In this document: in pieces, positions 7,549 to 16,204 of the stretch
How positions within the stretch are numbered: position 1 is the first letter of the stretch
How the letters are laid out: each line of letters opens with the position of its first letter
Assembly (NCBI GenBank): GCA_947462105.1
Contig: CANHNJ010000001.1
Span: 1 to 64,000, forward strand
Source of the DNA: Alphaproteobacteria bacterium
Lineage (GTDB): Bacteria > Pseudomonadota > Alphaproteobacteria > Micropepsales > Micropepsaceae
Direction of reading: 5' to 3'
DNA length: 64,000 bases
The notes under the pieces: generated by a model
Database searches by the model: none
What the model saw: the letters and a program-made list of their open reading frames with translations, nothing else
Told to the model about the DNA's origin: nothing
Made by a program: the position numbers and the translations under genes

Positions 7549-9810
7549 TCAGGCGGGCTTCTGAATCCAGAAGGTGTACATGCCGCCGAACAGGCCGGGA
7601 TGCTCCGCCTCGAATGCCGCCCAGCAGGCCAGGTCAGTGGCGGCGCTGTCCTGCGCAAAGCGCTGGCGGTAGGCGGCCAGCACCACCGCATCCAGTTCAA
7701 AGCCTAGCATGCGCAGGCCGTTTTCACAGGTGAATTGCGCGATCTGCGCCAGCGTCAGGTGATGCTCCTGCACATGGAACAGCAGGTCGCGGCAGGCGCT
7801 GAGACTGAAGAAATCCTCTGATCCGAGGATGGAAGCATCGCCACCCTTCATCAATTCCTGCCGGAAAACGCGAATGTCGGCGGCGCTGCCGCCCAAGCCA
7901 CGTGCCGCGATGCGGCACCGCGCTTCCGCTACCGGGCGTCTCGCCGATGCACTGTATAGCCCCAGCAGCATGACGCCGCCCGGTCGCAGCAGAGAGAGCA
8001 GCATGCGCCAGCCGGAGAAGGGATTTTCCAGGTGGTGCAAAACGCCCAGGCTTTCGATCAGGTCGAATTGCCGTTCCAGTGCATCGAGTTCGAGAATATC
8101 GGCCTGGCCATAGACGATTTTCAGCCCCATCTCTTTCGATTTGCGCTGGGCATAGCCAAGGCTGGCAAGGCTCAGATCGATCGCCAGCATGTGCTGGTCG
8201 CCAAACTTGCGGGCCAAGGTGATGGGGCGTTGGCCGGTGCCGCAACCCGCAATCAGGATGTCCTGCATGGGCCGCGCCGGAGGCGCGAAGCCCGCTTGGG
8301 AAAACTTGGCCGCCATGAAGTTGACGATGCTATCTTGTGTTTCCGGTCCCGATCGCACCCAGCGGGGATAGGGATTTTCCTCATACTGCTGCTGCACGCG
8401 TTGCGAGACCGGGTGCTCGATCCTGGTGAGGCGGGGGAGGCCGGCGCGCAGGCGCTCCTCTTGAAGCGGTTCGCGGATCTGCTGGGTAATCACGCCATCC
8501 AGGGAGGCATGCCAGTTGCGTGCAGAAAATTCTTCTGCGTTGGCAAGGCGGTGCAGCGGAAGCCAGGCCGCTGCCAGCAGCAGCCGCATCGGCGTCAGGG
8601 CTTCCGGCGTTTCCAGCAAGGCGCTAGCCGCCGCCAGCTCCGTATCGTCGGCCACGAAGACATACTCGTTGATGAAGCATTGCTGTGCCAACGCCGCTGC
8701 AAAGATATATGCATGCGGATCGACACATGGGGCTTGCGCCAGTTCCCGCAGCATGGCGCCGCGCAGCAGGGTGAGAAAGCGTTCCAGCGCAATGTCGGTG
8801 TTGGGCGCGGCGTTCAACAGCGCCAGCAGCAGCGTATCCTGCGCCAGTGGCGCGAAACTGGCATCGCCAAGCAAATCTGCCAGGGAAAGTTGCGCAGGCC
8901 AGGCCGCATCGGCCCGTGCCAACAGGGCGCCGTGATGGGCGCGGATCAGTCGCGCTGCGGCAGGGGCAAGGAGGTTAGGTCTGTCCCATACTTCGGTGAT
9001 GGCGCGCGACATGAACGGGCGTATTGCGTCATCGGCGCTGCCAAGCCGTCGCGCCAGTTCGGCGAACAACCTCCTGTCATCTGGCGTTTCCCGGATCGCC
9101 AGGGCGCGGCAGACCAGCGCCATCGCCTCGCTGTCCTTGCCGGTTTCCCGGCAGGTGAGGGCAAGATTGGCCAGTCCTTCGGCATTGCCGGGGTCCATCG
9201 CCACCGCCTGGCGATAGCTGGCTTCCGCCGCACGCAGCGCGCCCTTGTCGCGCTGGATGTTGCCAAGGTTGACGAGGGCGGCAGTCAGACCCGGTTGCAG
9301 GGCAATGGCCTTGCGGAAGCTGGCTTCGGCTTCATCCCGTGCCCCCATCAACCGCTGCACAGTGCCAAGATTGTTGAGCGCCACCGCATTGTCCGGCTGT
9401 AAAGCAAGCAGGCTGAGGAAGGCGGCACTGGCATCCTCCAGCTTGTGCTGCGCCGCCAGTGCGTTGCCCATATTATTATAGATGTTGGGATCATTGGGGT
9501 TCAGCGCCAGGGCTTTGCCATAACCCGCCACGGCGCCGTCCAGGTCGTCCAGGGTCTGCAGCGCCAGCGCATGATGAAAATGGTAGGACGCGTTGCGGTC
9601 ATGCCGCGCGATGGCTTTTGCGATCCATTCAGCGGCTTCGTCGGGCCGGCCTTGTTGCAGCGCAACCATGCCCAGCAGATGCAAGGCGTCGGCATTGTCA
9701 GGCTCCGTCGTCAGCACCTGGCGATAGAGCAGGGCGGCCTTATCGATCTGCCCGGCCTGATGCTGGCGCACGGCCTCCCCCAAGGTTGCGTGAACATCAT
9801 TTCGCGTCAC
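7549..9810 (-). CDS. TPR-repeat SAM-dependent methyltransferase
   Basis: A large fusion of 753 residues. The first 250 or so residues are tandem tetratricopeptide repeats (for example NADALHLLGMVALQQGRPDEA and NIYNNMGNALAAQHKLEDA). A middle helical domain carries ALAQQCFINEYVF. A C-terminal class I methyltransferase domain starts with ILIAGCGTG near residue 520, followed by MLAIDLSLASL and ESLGVLHHLENPF. I prefer a GTG start at 9810, which follows an AAAGGCG-type ribosome site and gives VTRNDVHATLGEAV; the frame is open to an ATG at 9915. The substrate is unknown, and TPRs suggest a protein target. It is a clear paralogue of the gene at 55223-57301, with which it shares QQCFINEYV and EENPYPRW. 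Confidence 0.8.
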   Translation of the reverse strand: MTRNDVHATLGEAVRQHQAGQIDKAALLYRQVLTTEPDNADALHLLGMVALQQGRPDEAAEWIAKAIARHDRNASYHFHHALALQTLDDLDGAVAGYGKALALNPNDPNIYNNMGNALAAQHKLEDASAAFLSLLALQPDNAVALNNLGTVQRLMGARDEAEASFRKAIALQPGLTAALVNLGNIQRDKGALRAAEASYRQAVAMDPGNAEGLANLALTCRETGKDSEAMALVCRALAIRETPDDRRLFAELARRLGSADDAIRPFMSRAITEVWDRPNLLAPAAARLIRAHHGALLARADAAWPAQLSLADLLGDASFAPLAQDTLLLALLNAAPNTDIALERFLTLLRGAMLRELAQAPCVDPHAYIFAAALAQQCFINEYVFVADDTELAAASALLETPEALTPMRLLLAAAWLPLHRLANAEEFSARNWHASLDGVITQQIREPLQEERLRAGLPRLTRIEHPVSQRVQQQYEENPYPRWVRSGPETQDSIVNFMAAKFSQAGFAPPARPMQDILIAGCGTGQRPITLARKFGDQHMLAIDLSLASLGYAQRKSKEMGLKIVYGQADILELDALERQFDLIESLGVLHHLENPFSGWRMLLSLLRPGGVMLLGLYSASARRPVAEARCRIAARGLGGSAADIRVFRQELMKGGDASILGSEDFFSLSACRDLLFHVQEHHLTLAQIAQFTCENGLRMLGFELDAVVLAAYRQRFAQDSAATDLACWAAFEAEHPGLFGGMYTFWIQKPA

Positions 9811-10155
9811 GGTTGCGCCTTTCGCCTTCCAGTTAACGCCCGCAAGCCATCTGAAATCTTGAAGATTCTGTGTGAATTGCTGCGTACAGGCTAGCGGACG
9901 TGTAACGGCGCACAAACTTTACCGAATGCCAATGTTGCACTGCAGAACAGAAATCATATCGTGCATCGCTTGGCGGAAACCGTCAAAGGAAACTGACGCC
10001 TACGGAAGCATTGACGGCTTAAGAGCTCGCTCCTCCATCGTGGCCGCTTGACGGGGTATGTCGCTAGGACAACGATAAAATCGCTTTCGATAAACGTTTG
10101 CTTTCTCGTTCGCGTAATAAATAAAGCCTCACTTCGTGTGAGCAGGGGGAAATGT
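9811..10155. other. Divergent intergenic region, no gene
   Basis: This stretch separates the divergent methyltransferase and TonB-receptor genes and holds no convincing ORF. A TTGACG at about 10048 is the best -35-like element, but no well-spaced -10 box follows. A small CTCAC/GTGAG hairpin sits just upstream of the receptor's AGGGGGA ribosome site, where it could affect translation. Confidence 0.5.
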
Positions 10156-13100
10156 ATGAACAATCTGACGCAGAAGCTTATGCTTGGCTGTTCGGCAGCC
10201 GCGATGATCACGGTCCTGGTAACCGGCGCCAGCGCGCAGCAGGGAGCGGCTAACGAAGTCGAAGAAGTACAAGTCAGTGGCTCGCGCATTTCCATCGGTG
10301 GCTTCGAAGCGCCCACCCCAGTCACGGTGGTTGGCCTCGCGCAACTGGAAAGTAATGCCTATGGCAACATCCAGGACTCAGTACGCCAGCTGCCGATGGT
10401 CAACTCTCCGCCCGCTTCGTATGGCGCTTCGCAAGGCTCGGGGTCGCCCGGAACTGCCGGCGCGAACTTCCTCAATCTGCGCAATCTCGGCGTCAACCGC
10501 ACCCTGATCCTGTTCGACGGACAGCGCGTCGTGAACTCCAACCTCACTGGTGGTGTAGACATTACTACTCTGCCTAGTGCGGTCATTTCTCGCGTAGATG
10601 TCGTGACCGGCGGCGCCTCCGCCGCCTGGGGTTCCGACGCTGTGGCCGGCGTCGTCAACTTCGTGATCGACAAGAATTTTAGCGGCTTTAAGGCTAATGT
10701 GCAGGCGGGCTCCACCACAAGCGGCCTGGTTCGCCAGTTCTCGGCCAACGCGATGTGGGGAACGGAGTTTGACGGCGGGCGCGGTTCGGTGGAAGTCGCC
10801 GGCAGCTATAATTATCGTCCTGACACCGCACTTCTCACCGAGCAGAAGTGGTTTCGCGGTACCTATCTGGTGCAAAATCCGGGATGGACGCAGGCTACTG
10901 CTAGCGAGACCAATACGCAGTATGTCCTCGCCGACCATGTCGGCCTAATCAACACCATTCCGGGCGGCATTATTACATCCAGCCCCGCAGGCACCACTGC
11001 CGGCCAGCCGAACGCGTCCCTGCGTGCACCGGCAAATGCCTTGAAATACATCCGCTTTACGACGGGTGGTCAGATCGAGCGTGTCAACCCCGGCAATGTA
11101 ACTAGCGGCGTTCTGACCAATGGCGGCAGCCTGAATGAGAAGGATGGCTACGCGCCCCTGCAGACCATTGGATATCCCACCACTACCTACACGCTCTTCG
11201 CGTATGGAAAGTATCAGCTGAGCGATTGGGTCCGCGCTTCCGTGATGCTCAATTATGGCTATTTCACCGGCAAGGGTGATGCGCAATCCTACCAGCAGAC
11301 CAGCCTGACGATCCAGCAGGACAACGCCTTCCTGCCGACCGCGCTGCGCAACACCATGATCGATGGTGGTATCCAGAACTTCGTTATGGGTACGATCAAC
11401 ACCAACAATTTCAACGGCCGTACGGTTACGGGCGCCACTTACTTCGACCAGGCGTATGACTCAATGGCGCCGGCAACGACCTTCAACCGCCGCCAGGTTA
11501 TGCGTGGAGTTGCCACTCTCGAAGGTACGCTGGGTGACAATTGGTTCTGGAATGTCTATGCGCAGCATTCGGAGACCCGTTATTCCGTAAAGGTTCGCGG
11601 CGTGGCGATCCTCGCCAATCTGATCGCCGCGCAGGACGCAGTAGCTGTTACGACCGCCAACCGCGGCACGTCTGGTCTGCCGCTGGGCAGCATTGCCTGC
11701 CGTACGACGCTGACGGGTGTTGCTGTGGTTCAGGGAAAGTTCACCGCCCAGCCGAACTGCATACCGCTTAACGTATTCGGTGAAGGCGTCGCCACTCCGT
11801 CGGCCATTCGCTATGTCACCGGCGATAACCAGAACTATCAGAACATGTATATCGGTCTGTCGGCATTCGAGGGGAGCGTGGAAGGAACGTTGCCCTGGGC
11901 GCTGCCCGCGGGCGACGTCGCTGTAGCCTTCGGTGGCGGCTTCCGCCGGGAAAGTGGTAACAACCGGGCCACGCCGATTGGCGAACTTGGCGGATATGCC
12001 GTCGCCAATTACAGCGCCTTCCCCTCAGCTGGCGTCAGCGTGGCGGAAGGCTTCTTGGAGCTTACGGCTCCAATCCTGAAGGACACGGTCGTCCAGTCCC
12101 TGGATTTTAATGCCGCTGGCCGTTTCACCAACTATTCAACCTCCGGCAGTGTTCAGACTTGGAAGGTGGGCCTCACGAGCCAAATTATCGACGACGTTAA
12201 GATCCGCACCATAATGTCGGTAGATATTCGTGCTCCCACAATCCAGGATCTGTTCGCTCCGGCGAACGTCAATACCAGCAACTGCATTGATCCCAAGACC
12301 AACATCACCCAGTCATGTATCATGAACGTTCTGGGCAACCCCGCGCTAACCCCCGAAGTCGCAAGAACTATTTCTGGCGGCGTGGTTCTGACACCGACAT
12401 TTATCCCGGGCCTTAGCCTTTCGTTCGACTGGTTCTCGATGACCCTGAATGATCAGATTAACCCCGTCAGTAACAATGTTATTCTCAACACATGCCGGGC
12501 GCAGTGGCTGGCGGCTGGGAACCTGAATGATCCGCTTTGCAGCGCCTTGGTGTTTGCCGGTGCGAATGGTGCGTTGAGCACCATCAACCGCACGCCGGTC
12601 AACCTCAGTTCGTTGTCCCTCTCAGGAGCGGACATCCAGGCTAGTTACGGCATGGATTTGTGGGGCGGCAACCTCGACCTGAACGCTTCGGCCACCGTGA
12701 TGGATCAAATCACGCTGCAGCAGGCTGGTCAGGTTGATAACAATTATGCCGGAGTTCTTGGTACGGGGACGGCTCCCCAGAGCACGGGCGCATCAAAGTG
12801 GAAGGGTCAGTTTGCGGTCAGCTACGCATCCGGGCCGTACAAGGTCACCACCCAGGTTCGCTGGTTTGGATCTGCCATTCTGAACAACCAGTGGAACACC
12901 GGAAACCAGGCCCCGGCAACGGCGCGCTGGACGGTTCCTGATGATGTTTTCCACGTAGATCCGACCGCTTATGTGGATCTGCGCGCTTCCTATAAGTGGA
13001 ATGGAAACATCGAGCTCTACACGGCCGTGGACAACCTCCTCAACATTCCGCCCCAGATGCGGCCTCCGTTCAGTAACAGCGTACAGTCAAATGGCGGTCC

Positions 13101-13170
13101 GATTCATACGGTCACGCAGTACGATATGCTGGGCCGTGAAGTCCGGGCCGGTGTCCGCTTCAACTTCTAG
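10156..13170 (+). CDS. TonB-dependent outer-membrane receptor
   Basis: A 1004-residue receptor for energy-dependent uptake of an unknown ligand, possibly an oligosaccharide or chelate. The ATG at 10156 follows AGGGGGA. A signal peptide ends at VTGASAQ. A TonB-box-like EEVQVSGSRI comes next, then the plug domain (TPVTVVGLAQLE; VVTGGASAAWGSDAVAGVVN) and a long C-terminal beta-barrel with alternating aromatic strands ending in VRAGVRFNF, the usual C-terminal Phe. A strong terminator follows. No transport partner is adjacent, but two exported FMN dehydrogenases lie directly downstream. It is paralogous to the receptor at 38822-42031. Confidence 0.93.
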   Translation: MNNLTQKLMLGCSAAAMITVLVTGASAQQGAANEVEEVQVSGSRISIGGFEAPTPVTVVGLAQLESNAYGNIQDSVRQLPMVNSPPASYGASQGSGSPGTAGANFLNLRNLGVNRTLILFDGQRVVNSNLTGGVDITTLPSAVISRVDVVTGGASAAWGSDAVAGVVNFVIDKNFSGFKANVQAGSTTSGLVRQFSANAMWGTEFDGGRGSVEVAGSYNYRPDTALLTEQKWFRGTYLVQNPGWTQATASETNTQYVLADHVGLINTIPGGIITSSPAGTTAGQPNASLRAPANALKYIRFTTGGQIERVNPGNVTSGVLTNGGSLNEKDGYAPLQTIGYPTTTYTLFAYGKYQLSDWVRASVMLNYGYFTGKGDAQSYQQTSLTIQQDNAFLPTALRNTMIDGGIQNFVMGTINTNNFNGRTVTGATYFDQAYDSMAPATTFNRRQVMRGVATLEGTLGDNWFWNVYAQHSETRYSVKVRGVAILANLIAAQDAVAVTTANRGTSGLPLGSIACRTTLTGVAVVQGKFTAQPNCIPLNVFGEGVATPSAIRYVTGDNQNYQNMYIGLSAFEGSVEGTLPWALPAGDVAVAFGGGFRRESGNNRATPIGELGGYAVANYSAFPSAGVSVAEGFLELTAPILKDTVVQSLDFNAAGRFTNYSTSGSVQTWKVGLTSQIIDDVKIRTIMSVDIRAPTIQDLFAPANVNTSNCIDPKTNITQSCIMNVLGNPALTPEVARTISGGVVLTPTFIPGLSLSFDWFSMTLNDQINPVSNNVILNTCRAQWLAAGNLNDPLCSALVFAGANGALSTINRTPVNLSSLSLSGADIQASYGMDLWGGNLDLNASATVMDQITLQQAGQVDNNYAGVLGTGTAPQSTGASKWKGQFAVSYASGPYKVTTQVRWFGSAILNNQWNTGNQAPATARWTVPDDVFHVDPTAYVDLRASYKWNGNIELYTAVDNLLNIPPQMRPPFSNSVQSNGGPIHTVTQYDMLGREVRAGVRFNF

Positions 13171-13208
13171 GATGTCATACCGTCCGAACTATTATTTTTA
13201 TAAGTAAG

Positions 13209-13252
13209 AAACTGTCCGGAGCAGATTATAATCTGCGCCGGACAGTTTTTTT
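13209..13252 (+). terminator. Strong rho-independent terminator
   Basis: AAACTGTCCGG pairs with CCGGACAGTTT, and the intervening GCAGATTATAATCTGC is itself a perfect palindrome, giving an unusually long stem followed by a run of Ts to 13252. It ends the TonB-receptor transcript and insulates the dehydrogenase genes. Confidence 0.92.
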
Positions 13253-13272
13253 GATTAGAGACGAGGACTGCG

Positions 13273-14412
13273 ATGCCGACACCGTACAACGAGGTCACCA
13301 TGCCTGATAAAAAAGGCTCTACTGCGGGGGCGTCGCGTCGCCAAGCACTGGGCGTGATGGGGGCGACCACCGCCGGCGTGGTGGGCATGTCGCTCCCGGT
13401 GTCGGCGCAGACCCCCGCCGCAGAGGCGCGCCGCAGGGCGCCCCCGTCACCGGCCTTGGTGCCGCGCGGCGACCTCGTGAATGTGCTGGAATACGAAGTC
13501 CAGGCGCGCCTGGTGCTCGGCGCGGCGAAGCTTGCCCCGGTTGTGGGTAGCGACCGCACCGTCACCGACCGCATCACGCTGCGTCCCCGCTGGAATATTC
13601 CCACCCGCGATCTGGACCTGACCAGCACGCTGTTTGGCGATGAACACTTCACCCCGATTATCGTCGGCCCGATTGCCGATCAGCGGCGCTTTCATCCCGA
13701 GGGCGAACTCGCCATGGCGCGCGGTGTCTCTGCAGCCAAGGCTGCGATGGTCATCAGCAGCGACTCCAGCGTGCCGCTGGCGACAATCGCCCAGGCTGCC
13801 ACGACCCCGCTGTATGTGCAGGCCTATGCCGGCAGCCCCAAGTTGAAGGATGTTCTGGCGCAGGCCGGCGCGGCCAAGGCCAGGGCAGTTTTCGTGACCG
13901 TGGGTGCCGGTGCCTCCGCCAGCGGGCCCGCGACGCCCATCGACTGGGCGGACGTCGAGGCCGTGGTCAAGGGCACGTCCCTGCCTGTTGTCGTGAAGGG
14001 CGTCACGAGCCCGCAAGAGGCGCGCGAAGCCGTCAAGCGCGGCGCCAGGGGCGTGGTGGTGTCGAATTATCGTGGCGGCAATGCTGTTTCGCTCAGAGGC
14101 ACGTTGCTTCTGGTCGCCCCCGTGGTTGAGGCGGTTGGTGGCCAGGTGCCTGTTCTTGTCGATGGCAGCTTCCGCCGTGGCACCGATATCATCAAGGCGC
14201 TCGGTTTCGGCGCGAAGGGCGTGTTGATCGGCCGCCCGGTCATGTGGGGTCTGGCCGCCTATGGTGCCGATGGCGCGCAGGGTGTCGTCGAGATGCTGCA
14301 GACCGAACTGGCGCGCTATATGTGCATGTGCGGTCGCCCTACGCTGGCGTCGGTCAATCCGAGCCTGGTTCGCGTGCACGGAATTCTTCCCACGGTGAAA
14401 AACAATGGCTGA
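13273..14412 (+). CDS. Exported FMN alpha-hydroxy-acid dehydrogenase homologue with altered active site
   Basis: A 379-residue member of the lactate/glycolate oxidase family (TIM barrel, FMN). A Tat-like signal (GASRRQALGVMG, ending PVSAQ) predicts periplasmic location. The barrel Lys is present (LPVVVKGV, K242) and so are the FMN-phosphate segments (DGSFRRGTDIIKALGFGAKGV). The normally invariant SNHGGR catalytic loop, however, reads SNYRGGN: Tyr266 replaces the proton-abstracting His, and the Arg is displaced. It may bind FMN without the normal chemistry, or use a different substrate. GAGGA precedes the ATG at 13273; an ATG at 13300 has GAGG and is an alternative. The next gene, an intact family member, overlaps it by 8 bases. 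Confidence 0.82.
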   Translation: MPTPYNEVTMPDKKGSTAGASRRQALGVMGATTAGVVGMSLPVSAQTPAAEARRRAPPSPALVPRGDLVNVLEYEVQARLVLGAAKLAPVVGSDRTVTDRITLRPRWNIPTRDLDLTSTLFGDEHFTPIIVGPIADQRRFHPEGELAMARGVSAAKAAMVISSDSSVPLATIAQAATTPLYVQAYAGSPKLKDVLAQAGAAKARAVFVTVGAGASASGPATPIDWADVEAVVKGTSLPVVVKGVTSPQEAREAVKRGARGVVVSNYRGGNAVSLRGTLLLVAPVVEAVGGQVPVLVDGSFRRGTDIIKALGFGAKGVLIGRPVMWGLAAYGADGAQGVVEMLQTELARYMCMCGRPTLASVNPSLVRVHGILPTVKNNG

Positions 14413-15622
14413 TATCGAGCGCAACTGGCTTACCAATCCTTCGCGGCGCTCTGCCATCGCGCGCGTGGCTGGGCTCATGGCAGCCTCGCCTGTCGGCGCG
14501 GCGATGGCGCAGATCGACCCCCGGCCGCTGGGTGAGCATCACCGTTTTCTGAGCCTGGCCGAGGTCCAGAATGCGTTCGACTTCGAACCGCATTTTTTCG
14601 GCAATGTCGTGCAGTCCGTCTATGACTATACGGCGCATGGTGATGGGTCGGAGTTCAACCTTCGCCGCAATCGCCAAGCCTTTGATTGGGTCGATATCCT
14701 GCCGGGCCGCGCCATACCAACCTCGCAGGTGGACCTTTCATCCACTCTACTGGGTGTGAATGCGAAATTCCCGGTCTGGGTGGCGCCGACGGCGCAGATG
14801 GTGGCACTGCATCCTGATGGCGAGATCGGAATGTACCGGGCGGCGACGGCGGCTTCGACACTGATGATGCTGAGCATCAACACCGGCACACCGGTGGGCC
14901 AGGTCGCACCGGCGGTGCAGGGCGGCACGCTTTGGGCGCAATATTACCCGCAGGAAAATCTGACCACCACGCAGCGGTCGATCGACACGCTGCAGGGTGC
15001 TGGTTGCAAAGGCATCATCGTTACCATCGACCAGACTGCGTCCTTCTACGAACGCACGCAGCAGGTCCGCAATCTGGGCGGACGTGTCATCCGCCCGGTC
15101 GCTGCTGCCGGCGGCCCGGCACCGGTGCTCACCGGTTCGGCCCGGTACCGGATCAATGGCGGGCGCTGCTGGTACACGTGGCAATATATCGACGCCGTGC
15201 GGAAGATGGTTCCTGGCCCGCTGATCATCAAGGGTATCCTGGAACCGGAAGACGCCGTGCTAGCGATCCAGCACGGTGCGGACTCAATCATCGTATCCAA
15301 TCACGGCGGACGGTCGATGGATTACGGCCCGTCGTCGCTGGAAGCTCTGCCGGCTATCGTGGCCGCCGTGAATGGCCGCGTTCCGGTCCTGTTCGACAGC
15401 GGCATCCGCCGCGGCTCCGACTGTTTCAAGGCGCTCGCACTGGGCGCCAACGCTGTCCTGCTCGGCCGGGCCGCCCGTTGGGGTCTTGCGGCCTTTGGCA
15501 GCACCGGGGCGCAGCGCCTGATCGAAATGATCCAGCAGGAACTTGTGCAGACCGCTGCCGCCGCTGGATGCGCCAAGCTGTCAGATATCAATAAGACGAA
15601 GGTGAAGGCCAACTTCGTTTAA
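14405..15622 (+). CDS. Exported FMN-dependent alpha-hydroxy-acid dehydrogenase
   Basis: A 405-residue enzyme that should oxidise an L-2-hydroxy acid such as lactate, mandelate or glycolate, passing electrons from FMN to a periplasmic or membrane acceptor. The active site looks complete: LWAQYY (Tyr), PLIIKG (K276), and SNHGGR with the catalytic His300 and Arg303, then FDSGIRRGSDCFKALALGANAV for FMN-phosphate binding. The N-terminus has a twin-arginine motif (NPSRRSAIARVAG), with cleavage expected after GAAMAQ. The start ATG overlaps the upstream stop (ATGGCTGA), so translation is coupled and the two proteins are probably made in similar amounts. A strong terminator follows. Confidence 0.9.
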   Translation: MADIERNWLTNPSRRSAIARVAGLMAASPVGAAMAQIDPRPLGEHHRFLSLAEVQNAFDFEPHFFGNVVQSVYDYTAHGDGSEFNLRRNRQAFDWVDILPGRAIPTSQVDLSSTLLGVNAKFPVWVAPTAQMVALHPDGEIGMYRAATAASTLMMLSINTGTPVGQVAPAVQGGTLWAQYYPQENLTTTQRSIDTLQGAGCKGIIVTIDQTASFYERTQQVRNLGGRVIRPVAAAGGPAPVLTGSARYRINGGRCWYTWQYIDAVRKMVPGPLIIKGILEPEDAVLAIQHGADSIIVSNHGGRSMDYGPSSLEALPAIVAAVNGRVPVLFDSGIRRGSDCFKALALGANAVLLGRAARWGLAAFGSTGAQRLIEMIQQELVQTAAAAGCAKLSDINKTKVKANFV

Positions 15623-15653
15623 CGCGAAGAGGTGGTTGCGAAGTCAAAAGAAG

Positions 15654-15679
15654 GGCGCGGAGCGATCCGCGCCTTTTTT
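15654..15679 (+). terminator. Rho-independent terminator
   Basis: GGCGCGGA and TCCGCGCC form a perfect 8-bp stem with a GCGA loop, followed by TTTTTT. It ends the FMN dehydrogenase operon. Confidence 0.93.
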
Positions 15680-16041
15680 GTTCAGTTGCGTGGGCGCGGG
15701 CGGGCTTGCCGCCGTGGAATATTCAATAACACAGATATTTCATGCATAATCCGCGATTCACCAGGCGCCATTTCATCTTCAGGCGCTTTCAGGTCCGGAT
15801 CATTGCCGTTGCCTTCTTTTTCCATGCCCGACCTGCTGCGGCTGCAAGAATCGCTGGACCGGCAAACCCGGCCTGGCGGCGCGGCGGCACTGACCGAGGG
15901 TGGCTGATGGACGAACGCGCGGCTTTAACGGGCTGCGCGGTTCGGTTCAGGCGGGTTCGCGCACGGCTTTTTCCGTGCCAGTGGTGGGCTTGCCAGGCCA
16001 ACTCGCCAATGCCGGGATGCGACCTCGCGCAACTCTATGAC
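15680..16041. other. Intergenic stretch, no recognisable gene
   Basis: Open frames cross this region, but none resembles a known protein or has a good ribosome site. It ends where the recognisable RND-transporter fragment begins. It may be decayed coding DNA from that transporter, although I could not find convincing RND motifs here in any frame. Confidence 0.4.
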
Positions 16042-16191
16042 GAGATGCGCCATGCCATGGGCGTGGCGGTGTTTTCCGGCATGCTGTGCGTCACTGCCTT
16101 CGGCCTGTTCTTGACGCCGGTCTTCTATGTGTTGCTGCGGGCAGTGGAGAAACGCATCACCCGCACGGAGAAGGTGCATCACCACGTCTGA
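16042..16191 (+). pseudogene. C-terminal fragment of an HAE1-type RND efflux pump
   Basis: The last 49 codons read EMRHAMGVAVFSGML, then FGLFLTPVFYVLL and a basic tail. This is the canonical final transmembrane segment of hydrophobe/amphiphile RND pumps of the AcrB type. The roughly 1000 residues that should precede it are absent. It is a truncated, non-functional remnant lying tail-to-tail with the histidine kinase gene 13 bases away. Confidence 0.8.
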
Positions 16192-16204
16192 CGGCTTCTC
16201 CCCG

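Noticed and set aside
15742-16191. A 149-codon plus-strand ORF as an intact gene
   Set aside because: Only the last 49 codons match a known family (RND tail); the upstream part has no motif or ribosome site, so it was called a fragment instead.
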